In this document: positions 10,879-22,954 of the stretch, one piece after another
Layout of the letters: each line of letters starts with the position of its first letter
Position numbering within the stretch: position 1 is the stretch's first letter
Assembly (NCBI GenBank): GCA_003255025.1
Contig: QANY01008662.1
Location: 555,763 to 619,762 of the forward strand
Reading direction: 5' to 3'
Length of the DNA: 64,000 bases
Source: Datisca glomerata
Taxonomy: Eukaryota; Streptophyta; Magnoliopsida; Cucurbitales; Datiscaceae
Notes under the pieces: generated by a model
The model's database searches: none
What the model was told of the DNA's origin: nothing
What the model saw: only the letters and a program-made list of their open reading frames with translations
Made by a program: the position numbers and the translations under genes

Positions 10879-13575
10879 TCATTTTTTATATTTAAATGAC
10901 TTGATCATCCCGTTGAGATAGAGGAATTGGATTTCTGCACGTTTATCGGTTGTGGCCAATTCGCCACAACGTTTGCACTTCTTTCTCACTATTTCCTCAC
11001 CTCTAGATGGAATTCTCTCTGTCCTAGGTCTGCCACTTTGCCGCCTTGTTATAGGAGGCCATAGCACTTTTTCATGAACCTCTTGGCTGACGACCCAATC
11101 TGCTTGATCTCTTAGAGGATGAATTATTTTCGCATACACATCAACTAGAGCCTGATTTTTATAGAACCTCAAACACATACTTTATACGAAACATCGCACT
11201 GTCGACATGAAGCCAATGCATGCATGCATGGAATTTGATCAAGATCAAATTCTCTACACGTACAAGTCTTAAGATTTAAGTTTACCATGACTTCCCTACC
11301 CCTCACCCGCATGAAACTTGTGGATGTCGGAAGGAAACAATGATAGCGTGTGTGATGCAAGATGCTTCTCATTAAGCTCAATATCAACCCAATATGTAAT
11401 TTGTGAGGTGATTTGACGGGAAGCCATCTATCGTTCATAGAAACCACCGTTGTAACATGTCACAAATATATTCTATAAGGCATGTAATGGGAAGCTTTCT
11501 AGCATCCTTCAAAATCCCATTCAAACATTCTGCGATGTTTGTAGTCATTATATTGTATCACCTTCCATAAAAATGGGAACGTTCCCACCTCTCAACTCCC
11601 CTCACCAACACATATTGTGAGATGTTTGGAAATGCATATGTAAAATGAGTCATCAGCCGATCAAATTTTGATTGACGGTATACCTTTGCTGCTTTAAGAA
11701 ACAATGTGACTGCATCTTCCTTTTTATAAATTGATTTGATATTTTGGCCCATATGAAAGATGCAAGCTTCAAGAAGCGCATTGGGAAAGATAACATGTAC
11801 GGCATTTAGTATACTTGTATGTCTGTCAGATATAAGCCCCAAGTCTTCTGGATCACCGATTACATCGTGAAATTTACGGAAGAACCATTCCCATGAATCA
11901 TTATTTTCTGAATCTGTAATTCCAAATGTAATGTAATGTACTTGGTTGTTCCCATCTTTTGTTGTTGCAACAAATAATACCCCTTTGTAAAATGACAAGT
12001 CGTATACAACTGAAAAATCTAAGAACAGAGGGTCCAAGAGCCATGAAAAAATATTTAAAATGATCTTACTCATCGATCTCTATGTGTGTTGCTGTCCCTG
12101 AAAAATATTTAATATTGCTGTATTAAAATCGATAGAGTACATAGTGTACACGGGGCCCGTGTAACCATGGTGTAGACTACACGATGACTATACGAGGTCC
12201 GTGTAACCATCGTGTAAACTACACGATGACTACATGATGTCCGCGTAACCATCGTGTAGACTACACGAGTTCGGTGCAACCATCGTGAAGACTGCACGAG
12301 GTTCGTGTAACACTCGTGTAAATATTATGATGACAAAATAAAAAATAACTACCTGGATTTTTTTATTTTAACATGTGACAATGTGTTGGGAGCATCCTAT
12401 AGTTGTCTTCAAGAGACCCTCGAACTAATTTCAATGCATATTCCCTAGCCCTCCATGCCTTATGGTAATTTATGTTGACACTGAAATCGAGCCGAACATA
12501 TTCAATTATATCTTTTGGCCTATATATACGTCCGACACCTGTGTATTTGGACTATATAGAATGATTAATCAATGAATATATAGCCTGATGGTGTTCATGT
12601 CTCAATACTTCAAATGTGTTGCATGTGTATTGATGAATTTTGTAACTTTGAAGTATGGACAATTTCTCAAGTTCATGGCCCTTAACCTCCATCGACATGT
12701 TTTCTCAACACATACAAGTACCGATATTAACTGTTTTGTTTTAAAGATTTGAAACTCAAAATTTCTCCGGATGGCCATCATACGAGCAACCTTAAGCAGC
12801 TCAGTTTTATCACTATACAAATCATCCATATTTATTGTGTCTTATACAACCTGATTCAATTAAGCTCGTCGCTCACTGGACCTAGGAAGTTGTTCATTCA
12901 AATCAGGTTGTGATAGCAATGGACAAGTGGTCTCAAGTTCAAGACCAGTATTCAAGTATGGAGTTGTTGTATGGTCATCTCCACTGATGGCTTCATCATG
13001 GTCATCTCCACGGATTGCATCATCATACGTCCCCTAATCAAAATCATCATCATCATCTCCATCAACATCAACATCCTCATCCTCGAAAACATTATAATCT
13101 TCATGACCAAAAGCATCATCATCATGATAGTTCCTTTCAAGATGATCAACACTCTCAAAGCGAGAAATGCTTTCATGTAGAGGTTGTCATGACATTTGTG
13201 TTTCAGGAACCCAACTTTGATAAAACTCTGTAGTTTCAGGAACCTGAGATTGTTGTGACATTGTGGTTTGAGGAACCAAGCTTTGGAATAATTTTTTTTT
13301 GACTTAGTACTTACAAATAGTGGGTTTCTAAGTGATTCTGATCTATTCTCCTTAACAAAGAACTGTAAATCTCTATCTATTAAAATTTCAGCAGGAGGGC
13401 AGAGAACTTGGCTTCTATAAAAAAATTTGATGGACATATCATACTTTGAGGGGTCTCTTTGCAGTTCTTCTTCTTCATGCAATATATCCAATAACTCGTG
13501 GTAAGTGCAGTTAGTATATATCTCCAATAAATTGGTCTTCTCTTTACTAAAAGACCATGTTGTACCATTTTTCAC
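10879..13575 (-). pseudogene. MuDR-type transposase pseudogene
   Basis: Read right to left. An N-terminal region starts at the ATG at 13575. An Asp-rich acidic stretch lies at 13150-12960 in another frame with a stop. The MuDR N-terminal DNA-binding domain is at 12829-12602 (NFEFQIFKTK, then CxxxxCRWRLRA). A linking region at 12600-12360 (HKAWRAREYALKLVRGS) is followed by an intron-like gap filled by a palindromic array (12110-12330). The DDE core is at 12085-11455 (KGVLFVATTKDGNNQ, WEWFF, LGLISDRH, CIFHMGQN, TNIAECLN). A SWIM zinc finger CTC-x9-CMH lies near 11270-11205, then a C-terminal tail with one CxxC. Several stops and frame changes break it, and the first catalytic-Asp region is damaged. 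Family identity is secure; activity is excluded. Confidence 0.85.
12110..12330. repeat. 42-bp palindromic array in an intron of the transposase pseudogene
   Basis: About four units of exactly 42 bp where I counted (CTACACGATGACTATACGAG, GTCCGTGTAACCATCGTGTA and two more bases). It sits between the linker exon and the DDE exon of the transposase. Confidence 0.85.
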
Positions 13576-13674
13576 TCAATCTCCATCATGAATTACAAAA
13601 CTTCGAACCTCATACATATTTGTATATACATCAATGAAGTCAGTACAAGAAGAATACATAATGAAATGGAATAT

Positions 13675-14165
13675 TGTACGATGATCGTGTAGCCATCGTG
13701 AAGTGTACACGAGGCTTTTACGGGCACCATGTAGTGTACACGAGGTCTTCACAAGTATCATGTAACACACACTACACGATGATCGCGCAGACCTCGTGTA
13801 CTGTAATAAGTCCTACTCGATGACTACACGATGATTGTGAAGTATAATCGTGTAGTGTACACGAGTGTACTACACAATGATCGTGTAGTTCCATCGTGTA
13901 GGGTACATGAGGACTACATGAGGATCGTGTAATGTACACGAGGAGAACACGGTCACCATGTGGTCATCCTGTACATTACACGATGATCGTGTAGTTCTCG
14001 TGTAGTGTAATAGATACTACACGATGCTCGTGAACTGCTAAAGAATTCTGATGCACTACACGATCTACGTGTAGTCTCTACGATGACTACACGGGGCTCG
14101 TGTAGACCTCATTTAATACTACACCATCATCTTGTAGTGATCATGTACAATAAATGAACTTCAAA
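13675..14165. repeat. Palindromic array upstream of the transposase start
   Basis: A dense run of CTACACGATGATCGTGTAG, GTGTACACGAGG and ACGATGACTACACG elements between the transposase ATG (13575) and the MULE terminus. It would be in the promoter or 5' leader of the transposase transcript. Confidence 0.8.
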
Positions 14166-14321
14166 CAACATTTCAGAAAGAAGAAAATAAATAAATATTC
14201 TTAGAAAACTCATGAAAATGAAAAACCCATGAAAGAATGAAGAATACAAGTAAATATTTTCAGAAAGAGGAAAAAAAGTATTCATGTTCTAGAGATAAGA
14301 ACTAACAATTATTTCCTATTG

Positions 14322-14450
14322 TAGGAAGAAGGAAGAAGAAGAAGAAGAAGAAGAAGAAGAAGAAGAAGAAGAAGAAGAAGAAGAAGAAGAAGAAGAAGAA
14401 CACGAAGAAGAACACGAAGAAGAAGAAGAAGAAGAAGTAGAACAAATGAA
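14322..14450 (+). repeat. (GAA)n microsatellite
   Basis: A nearly pure GAA run of about 70 bp, followed by GAACAC interruptions and more GAA. It occupies the same position in the MULE terminus as the GAAGAAG-rich stretch at 3940-4060 (other strand). Confidence 0.95.
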
Positions 14451-14659
14451 AAATGAAGAAGGATAAAGATTTTGAGTGTTAAGTGAATAGATCATGAGCT
14501 TTAGTTGGACAACTTATAAGAATGACAATGGAGAAAAAGTGATAAAGTGAAGAAAAATGGGTCAAATGCCAAAATAAGCAAAAATTAGTATAAATATATA
14601 ATTTTATAAAATGATTAGTGTATGAATTTATTTTAACCAAAAAAACTCATTTGGGCTTA

Positions 14660-15095
14660 TGAGCAAAACACACGTTTTGTCTTTTTATTTTTTGTTGAAA
14701 ACGCGCGTTCTATGTATTGGAGGGCAAATTTATAAAGAGGAGTCTTTTTATGGATCATGAATGTATTGAAGGGCAAATCTATAAAGAGGAGTCTTTTTAT
14801 GGATTATGAAAGTCGAAAGATTTATAAATAAGATGTTAAAGAGGGTCTTCTTAAAAAATGTCAAAGTTGAAGGGCTGAGCGTGGAATTTAATAAAAATGA
14901 CTAATAGAATCGCAGAGAGCGAAGGCCATCACTGTCACCTCACCTCTAACCCTCCGTATGTCTAAAGCATGAAGCAGACTCTTAATTAGGACTTGACATT
15001 TTTAGGGCAGACAATCAAGATAAGTATTCTTCCTTTCAATCCCTCAACATCTCTCGTGTTGAAGCTCTCGATATTCTCAGAGAGAAGTAAAGGCC
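14660..15095 (+). promoter_or_regulatory. Upstream region and 5' leader of the EFG1 gene
   Basis: About 430 bp separate the MULE terminus from the start codon. The first part has a direct repeat: GTATTGGAGGGCAAATTTATAAAGAGGAGTC-like sequence at about 14713 and again at 14762. The stretch at 14925-15095 is pyrimidine-rich and likely transcribed leader. No TATA box, telo-box or site II element could be called with confidence. Confidence 0.4.
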
Positions 15096-18000
15096 ATGGC
15101 GCATGGTGGCTATGGCAAGCGCAGAGTGAAGCCCGCGGCTCGCCGATCTAAAAGCTTGGCAGTGGAGAAGAAGCCAAAATCCGTATCTCTTAAGAATCAG
15201 ATTCGTTCCATTGAGCGCATGCTCCGCAAGGTAACTTCCTTTCGTTTGGTGAGCATAAAAGACTTATTTCAGTTAGTCTCCATGCTTCAGTGGGTCCTTT
15301 TCGGTGGTCTAGCTTTGTCTAGTTGCTTGGTTTTTCCGTTTTGTTGCCGAACAGACAGGTGGAAGAAGAAAAATATCTTGTTATTATATTTGTTTTCTTA
15401 GACAGGGCTGTGGCCTGCAAACACTCTCGAGAGGTGCTGTTGAATGTAGAAGTATAACTTTTGAAGATATGGCCCTCTTAGCTAGAACTGAAGTCACGGA
15501 ACTAACCAGGAAAAATATATTTTGGTCATAATTGTATGGTGATTCTGTCGGGCGATACTTTATAATTCAAAAGGGAGGCTGCGATTGATTTGTATTTTCG
15601 GTGCAAGTGCGAGAAAAAGATGAAGTTAACGGTTGCGTGTTTTTTCGGGGGCTGGCAGCTGGCTACTCCAAGCCTAGCTTGCACTCGCTCTTGTGATCTT
15701 ATGCTGTTGAAAATTTCATTTCATTATCAATCTTTTTAGTAGATTTTCGATATTTTCTTTTAGTAGTTATTGGTTTCTCAGGAATAAGAACAATGGCCTT
15801 CCTTTTCTCTGTTTTGATATATTATTGTTTGGAAAGGAAGGGGGAGGGGGATTGACTATTCAATGGTCGCTTTATGCTTACTAGCCGGTTATGGTTTTGT
15901 AGAATTTACCTTCTGAAGTGAGGGAAGTTCAGGCAAAGAAGTTGGAAGGACTCAAGAAGCAGCAGGAAATTCATTCTCGTCTTGCTGTTGAGCGCAAAAT
16001 ATTCATGCGCGACAGGAAGATAAAGTTTTTTGGTAATACTTTTTGAACGATGTTAAGTTCTTGTATGGTGGGCAGTTAGATTAATTGGCTCAAGGTTTGT
16101 CAACTTGTTCCCTTGCCCAGAGAGGAGAAAGATTGAAAGGAGAATTAGACGTCTGGAAAAGCTGCAACGTGCCTCATCGAATCAGTTGCAAGATTCGGAG
16201 ATTGCTGAACAACTTTCCAAATTGAAAGAGGACCTTGAATATGTCAGAGTAAGATAAGCTAGCTGCCCTGAATAGATAACTGTGGTGGTATCTGTGATTA
16301 GAACTCATAACTGAAACTAGATTATGTGTACTTCTATGATACTTTAGAAGGTGTGATCGTTTCTATTTACCTAACTAATTACAGTCCAGTTAGAGTGCTC
16401 TGATTCTTCATTGGCTGCGATAGTATATTGACTAATTCTAATTTCTAATTAATTTTATTGATGGCATGATACTTTCTATTGGTTAATTAAGGGAAATAGA
16501 AGTAAATCATATTATTTTTCAATGATATTATTGTAATTTCTGCTATCCTTTCCTAATTGGCGAGGTAAATCTTTTAATTTCTGATTGCAGTTTTTCCCCA
16601 AGACGGAGAAATATGTATCTTTATTTACTGGAGGTGAGGAGTTGGACATAGTTGATCAGAGAAATAGATTGCGCAAGCTGATTAAAGCAAATTTAATTGC
16701 TGCTGCAGCTAGTGGAAAGGATTTAGAAGGTTCTTTTCTGCTACTTCTCCTTTTTGGCCCTTTTTTCCTTCTGAAAACTTCTTTACTTCCCCAGTAAGTT
16801 AATTAAAAATAAGAGATCGAAATAGTTCAATACCCATTTCTTCAAATTTGCTTTGTCTAGTATATTTAAATTGGGGATCTTGTTGGTTTTCTGCATAAAA
16901 TGCTTGTTTTCTCCTTCCCTCTTCTTGTTTTTGAGTGATTGTATTGAAGGGGATATAAACCATATGGAAGCCCGGAAGAGAGCAACTACTGGTTCGTCTC
17001 GCAGAAAAATGTCTTAAGATTCTTTGGCTTGATGTTGAAACAATAATTCTATGGGGAATGTAAATTATACTTGAGTTCCAAAAAAATATTTCATACAACC
17101 TTGTGGTAGTTTTGTCATAATGAAGATTAATATATTCTTCTAAACTAATATGGTTTTCTTTTGCTTGTAATTGTCTCAACAGAAACGGGTAGTGAGGATG
17201 ATGGTTTACTGGACCTGAGTGAAGATGATTTCTTCCTAAGTGGAAGCTCAAGTGATGAAGCTGATGCAGATGACGAATGGACGGATAAGAGTACGAGGTA
17301 TTGAAATTTTTAGCACTTCTATCCATAAAAAAGTAACTATTTTAAGCCAATCTTTTTTTTAGAACTCTGATTCCTGGCAAAACTGAAGTTAATATCTGTA
17401 GTGTGAGTTTGTATCTCTATCTATTTAATTTGCTACTAAATTCCATAGTTCAAAGGGAATCAAACAACTAAGATCAAAAGAAAATATATCTGTTTGTTTG
17501 GACTTCTACATCCCTTTTGAACTTGTATTTGCATTGCTGTTCATGCCTATCAATGTCTTTTTTATAGCGAGAAAAGCGTGGCTTAGATCTTACTTCTATT
17601 TTTTTTGGCAGGGAACAGGCTTCAAGTACTTCTGGTAAAGCAGCATCTGGGATGTCCAGTGATGAAAGGAACCAGGTCTTTTTCTCTTATTGTTATGTTT
17701 GAAGTCTCGTTATAAGATATATCAAATATTAGATATAGGCAATTTTCTCCTCCATATCATAACCAGTCTATTTATGTAGAGGCAGATTTCTGCCAGAGTC
17801 TTAATGCCTCCTCCTCGTCCAACCAATTCCCGTTCAAATTCAGTCCGAGCTCAAGTAAAAGTGGCATCTTCATCAAAAGTAGGATCTTCATTGAACAAAA
17901 GTTCGACAATTCAAAGGGCTGAAATATCTTCATCTAGCAATACATCAAATAGCAGAAGTGGGTCATCCTTCAAGGCAAGGGGATCCTCAAAATCACATAC

Positions 18001-19228
18001 TACACAGAGCAGTAACTTGAGCTCCAACTCTGATGCACGCAAACCACGGAGAAAGAGGAGGCCAAAAAAGAAAAAACAGCAGGTGTGTTCACTTGGACTA
18101 TAATATGTACTCTTTTGTTCTAATTCATCTCTTCTTCCTTGTTCTTCTATTTGGCTGATTCAAAGATAAAATGTACTGGCTTATCCTAGCATCTGTTGTT
18201 AACTTTTTATCAACAGCTAGTAAGATCTAAAATTCCATGTCACTAGTAATACATGCACTTTTAAAAAAAAGGAGGAATTTGTGCTTTCTACTTCGATCTT
18301 GAAGAGAGGGAAGGGAGACTGGAAATTCTGCCATTTGTACTTCTGAGTCTCGCCCAATGTTTCTTTTGCCTATTTTTCCCAGCTTTTAATACTCCGAGCA
18401 GATAATTCCTCACATGATGTAGTAGAAGCTGAACATGTGCTCTCTAACTTCGTGCACCTTAAGTACTGTTCATAATTAGTTCTAGTATTTCAGTAATTGT
18501 ATCACGTTGGTACAAGTTAAATGCTAAAGTTTCTTTGTTTATGATTTATTCAGATCGGGGGCTGTATGTATAGACTAATTATATAGCCTTTTTGGTGTTC
18601 AGTGTGGTTTGCTTATTCTCCAAACTGTTCTTGTACATTCTTTTTATCAATAAAATTTGTTTTTTTCAAAAAATATATATATAAAGTTAAATGCTAAAGT
18701 TGCAGTTATTCTGGTTTACGGTATTGTTATAACATTGTGCTTAGCTATTAAAACCTATAGATAGAGAGAACTTTTTTTTATCAAACCGTTTTGTGGTCTT
18801 TTTTGTGGCCCTCCTGGGTCATGCCACTTGTCTCTTGTAAGGCTTTTTTTAATATATTTTCTCCCTCATCTAAAGTGAATAATTTATGTTACTTCTATAG
18901 AGCTAGAAAAATGGTTTCACTAGTAATACTGAATTTCTTGTTGAAATGTAAAGATGAGGGAGAGTAAAATTATGATAATCAAGGCCATGGAGTGTTCTTT
19001 TAGAGGTCACGGTTCTTGCTAATTCTTGCTAGATATTGATTGTAGATATGTCTGGTGTTCTAAGTACTCATAAGGTCTCTGCTGTTACATGACATCTTTC
19101 TACTCTCTCTCTCTTCACTGATTAGAGGATTCTCTGGACAGTTCGATGTTTCTGATGTTATGATTGTGTTAGATACTTGTTGAAACAGCCTATTTAATCA
19201 AAGTTTCTTGCTTGATTTGCAGGCATGA
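15096..19228 (+). CDS. rRNA-processing protein EFG1-like
   Basis: EFG1 family proteins act in the nucleolus in early cleavages that release 18S rRNA. The model joins 15096-15230, 15903-16032, 16121-16248, 16591-16729, 17183-17297, 17612-17675, 17780-18082 and 19223-19228. This is 1020 nt, 339 residues plus stop, with all introns GT-AG and in phase. The start is the first ATG of the exon (GGCCATGGCG). The EFG1 domain covers about residues 29-160 and is basic and helical (LKNQIRSIERMLRK, LPSEVREVQAKKLEGLKKQQ, FFPKTEKYVSLF). It is followed by an acidic stretch (about 178-212), a Ser-rich region and a basic end (RKPRRKRRPKKKKQQ) likely to be a nuclear or nucleolar signal. The last coding exon supplies only Ala and the stop. 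If intron 7 is retained, the protein ends VCSLGL instead. Confidence 0.92.
18083..19222 (+). other. Last intron of the EFG1 gene, with a possible LINE-like tail
   Basis: At 1140 bp this is the longest intron of the gene. Around 18540-18690 there is a 3'-end-like sequence, CTTGTACATTCTTTTTATCA then AATAAAATTTG and a T/A-rich tail. It could be the 3' end of a LINE or an internal polyadenylation signal. I cannot decide between these. Confidence 0.3.
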
Positions 19229-21303
19229 TCACATTGGATTGACTCTATGTAACTTCGTGGTAACCAACTGAATTGGTTTCAGAATGTCGGTGCTAATTCA
19301 TCACAGCAAAATTTTAACCATCAATTCTTTTATTTTCTGGGTCTTTTTCATGGGTAAAGGATATATCATAAATCTTTCGGATGCTTGCCTATTTATAAGT
19401 TTGACTGTGAAGTTTAGGTGCACTCAAGAAATCATTATCGTTCTTACTCTATGAAGCCACCATATCTGTTTATCATTGGCTTATAGTTGATTATGAAAAT
19501 ATATAGAATGAAGTTCATCTTTTATTGTTTCATTGTTCTTTCGATATGAACTAAAGAAGACACTGAAAGATATGATCATGAGGGTGGGAGGGGGAGGGAG
19601 GGTTCTTGTTCTAAACCTCCCAGCTATATCGGTGGAATTCAGAAGTTAACGGCTTTTACTTTACATGGACTAAGACATAAGCTTGTGTGGCGTGAAAGTT
19701 TACATGATATTGTGTCTGGTTGAGACCTCATTTCATTTGCTTAACTGATAATCGCATTGCGTTTGGGTGGTGAATTTAGTGATTAGAAACATGAAGTAAA
19801 CTCGAATTTCCTGAGTTCAACCTGTCGCTGTAATTGGTTTATGGAGTTTTTTAGACTGTCTTATGGACAGTGAGTGGACTGTATTAAAGTTCTGAACTAT
19901 CTGACGAACACTAGAATGTCAGTTCTCTTCGATCTTATGAACACTAAAATGTCATTTCTCTTCTTCTTATGAAGACTAAAATGTAATCTCTTTAAAAAGA
20001 AGGGTAAATTTCACTGATATCTTGGTGTTTCATTAAATGATATACTTTTTTAAGTTAAAAAATATCACTCACACCTCCTATGATTTTAAGTATAGAATAC
20101 ATTCTTTTAGTAGATTAAAATCTGTCATCGGGAGTCTAAATTATCTAAATATCTTAAATTATCTAAATATCTTAATCTGGTAATCAAACATTCATAATCC
20201 CCTCAGTTAAATTACCTAAATATCCTAATCTGGTCGCCAAACACTCATAATCCCCTAAGGTTAAATCACCTAGATATCCTAATTTGGTCATCAAACACCC
20301 ATAATCCCTTTTGTAATCTATCCCTTCGAAAACTCGAGACACATCCTCTTCAACAAGTCTGATTTGTATACATCCTTAAACTCTCTAGATAGAAAACTCT
20401 CTAAAGAAATTGTTATAGTGCAAACACAGACTCGTCAAGCATTTGAGCTCCCAGCCACCACTCTAATTATTGTACTACTTTATCTTTACATTATTATTAA
20501 AATTTTAAATTATTACTAAACTTAATATCAAGGCATACCCTCTTCCACACATTACCGGTGGATGTTACAGTCGCTATCACTTTGGTCGCAGGATGGAAAT
20601 GGTTAAGTGAAACTCTCGACCTTTTGTTTGGTAAACAGGATCTTTACCCAAGTGCCGTAATCTTGCCTAACTGTTAAGTCGAAAATTCCTTTATATGGTA
20701 TAGCAAGCTGTTTAGCTACTTGTATTGATTTACCGCAGCGTAATTAGATACAATGCTGCTTGGCAAGATGGGAATAGAGTCGAGGAAGCAAGGAAGAATA
20801 GATTCTTCTCTATTGGCTCACCCTTGTATCACGCCTTAGTAATTAGATTTTTAATTCATGAATAAATCAACATTGTTTTTTATTTCTAGATAATTAATTA
20901 ATCTTTTTAAATTATATTTTATAATCGAAATTATGATTAGCTTTCACAATATAATACATAACATATAAGATGTATTGTGAATGAAAAAAGATTTTTTGAA
21001 AAAATTTGATGAAATTGTAAAGTAATTTATAATTAAATTTGAATAAAATGCATTGATTTATATATTAGACAATTTCGAATTGACCATTTTTAAGAAAAAT
21101 AAATAAACAATGATNATATACCGTAAAAAATACATGGATTACATAAAATATCAATGCACATACATAGGAGACTCTCTCTTCGCAGGAGAGCCTGTTATTC
21201 TTAAAAATCGTATGTAGACTATTTTTTATATATTTATATTTGATTTTTTTTCAAAAATTGACTATTTATTAATTATACTATTCCAATTTTGGGTCATCAG
21301 ACT
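19229..21303. other. 3' region of EFG1 and intergenic DNA
   Basis: The first 200-300 bp are probably 3' UTR. No further gene was recognised. A three-copy tandem repeat lies at 20140-20310. There is one ambiguous base (N) at 21115 in an AT-rich stretch. Confidence 0.5.
20140..20310. repeat. Tandem repeat, about 57 bp x 3
   Basis: Each unit reads TAAATYACCTAAATATCCTAA, TYTGGTCRYCAAACAYYCATA, ATCCCCT. The copies are diverged by a few bases each. Confidence 0.8.
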
Positions 21304-21339
21304 TAGACTTAGGAGTGTGGATCAAACGGGTTTTGGGTG

Positions 21340-21420
21340 TGCACGGGACAAGATCGCCGAGCAGAAAGAAAACCCGAGCGGAACGGGACGGTTTGTCCCG
21401 CGGTCCGGGACGGGACAACC
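21340..21420. repeat. Left subterminal GGGACGGGAC motif cluster of the hAT element
   Basis: GCACGGGACAAG, GAACGGGACGG, TTGTCCCGCGG and CCGGGACGGGAC follow within 80 bp. The partner cluster is at 22955-23110. Clusters of short subterminal motifs are transposase-binding sites in hAT elements; that role is inferred here. Confidence 0.7.
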
Positions 21421-22954
21421 AATTTTAAGAAACCCAAAAAATTTCTTTTACTTGATTCCGAAAATTTCAGAAACCTTAACTCTAAATAAAAAATTATAGA
21501 GACTAAAATTTTCAGAAATCCTAAATCAACAAATTAACCCTATATCAAACATCTCATCTTTAAGAAATTTAGAAAATATCAGTAGCTTTCACAATTTAAG
21601 AGACCCTAAATCAAAATCCAGTTTAGAAACTTCAATAAAAGATTCAAGCAAATGAGTCCCTAATGAAAGGGAAAAAATACAGAGGAGAAGAAGGAGAATC
21701 TTAGGAGATGGAGGAGCATCAAGCCTCACGGACTTGGAGGAGCTTCATGCATCACGGAGATGGAGGAGCTTCACCTGGACGAAGAGAGAGAGAACTGTCG
21801 AGGAAGAAGGGACTGTCGAGAGAGAGAGAGAGAGAATTGTCTAGAAATGGCATGGGCTAATGAAATTTAGTAATAGGATAATGGCTTGTGTTACTTGTTA
21901 TCGAGCTTAAATTAGGGGCTAAGGGTTGAAATAAAATGTGCTGAAATTAATTGCTCAATTAAATAAATCGGTCATTACATGAAAATAAAAGAAAAAATGA
22001 TTAAAATTTATAATTTACATAAGTGACCGAATTTTATAATGATCTATTTTTAAAATTTAAAAAATATTATAAATAGATAAAATTATTTTCACTAATAATG
22101 GACGAAAATCACCTTATTCGCTTAATAAGTCAAGCGCATAATGTTATGTAATTTATACATATATACTCTATGGTATATAATAATATATTCTGTTATGCAT
22201 ATTTATCGTAGTATATTTCAATATATTATCAGCATATCATTGTATATATGGAGTATGTTTTTGCATACAGTATACCGTAGTATATCTATAATATTTTTTA
22301 TATACTATTAGTATAACGTAAGACATATGTAGTATATTTTTATATATCATCCGGTACCATACTCATTCCCGCACTCAAACCCGGCCCCCCTAATACTTCT
22401 TCTTGATCACTCTCGCTCGAAAACCAGAAATAGAGGGAGGAAGAGTATTGTTACATAAAAAATGGAAGGAAGATTTAGCAATTAAAAAACCCCTAAAATC
22501 TATAATGAGATATGAAATGTAAACCCATACTCTTGAATAATTTTACAACAATGTCGTAAAAGAGAAACTCAAATCGAACAAATTTGGTTGCGAAGCGAAC
22601 CAAAATCAACCAAAAATATCCTGCTACTTATGTTACAAACAAATCGAAGAAGAAGATGCAAATCAGAAAAGATAAGAATGTTCAAAACTTGTAAAGGGAG
22701 TAATCTACAAAAAATACAGCAAATGAAGGAAGTCGCGAAGAAGAGAAAGCGAAACCTAAAATGAAAAAAAGTGACATTGAGAGTATAATAGTAAAACAAC
22801 AAAAGCATCTTAACTACCTAATAGAATATTCTATTATTTGGGCCATACTTGCAAAATGAAAAAAAGGCCCTTTCATAACAGTAAGTATTAAAGTGGCTAA
22901 ATCCCTAATTTTCCTAAAGTTTAATTATATATGGGCTGACAAAATTTTTAGCTT

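Larger units (their letters stand above)
8180..14660. mobile_element. KI-type Mutator-like element (MULE), decayed
   Basis: It holds two convergent reading frames, ULP1-like on + and MuDR transposase on -, with palindromic arrays in their introns and flanks. The right outer terminus (14455-14660, with TTTTGAGTGTTAAGTGAATA, AAAAATTAGTATAAAT and TTTATTTTAACC) matches the outer terminus at 32660-32830 and, inverted, 34965-35080. The left terminus could not be located exactly; 8180 is a rough limit. MULEs carrying ULP1-like genes are known in Arabidopsis (Kaonashi) and melon; assignment to that group is inference. Confidence 0.6.

Noticed and set aside
12109..12297. 62-codon open frame with repeated MVTRTSCSHRVVYT
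   Set aside because: Translated palindromic array within an intron of the transposase pseudogene.
12971..13233. His- and Ile-rich open frames on the + strand
   Set aside because: Antisense of the Asp-rich stretch of the transposase.
13675..14165. Possible CRISPR-like array
   Set aside because: Units are diverged and contiguous, spacers are not unique, and the sequence is eukaryotic; it is a palindromic minisatellite.
14925..15095. Telo-box-like CTAACCCTCC upstream of EFG1
   Set aside because: Differs from the AAACCCTAA consensus; too weak to call a ribosome-biogenesis promoter element.
18540..18690. LINE 3' end in the last EFG1 intron
   Set aside because: No poly-A tail with target duplication and no reverse-transcriptase remnant seen; kept only as a remark in the intron entry.
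21317..21499. 60-codon open frame starting MDQTGFGCARDK
   Set aside because: It runs through the left end and subterminal repeats of the hAT element; the matching right end shows these are terminal sequences.
22569..22808. 79-codon minus-strand frame inside the hAT element
   Set aside because: Phe/Leu-rich with no transposase motif; composition effect.
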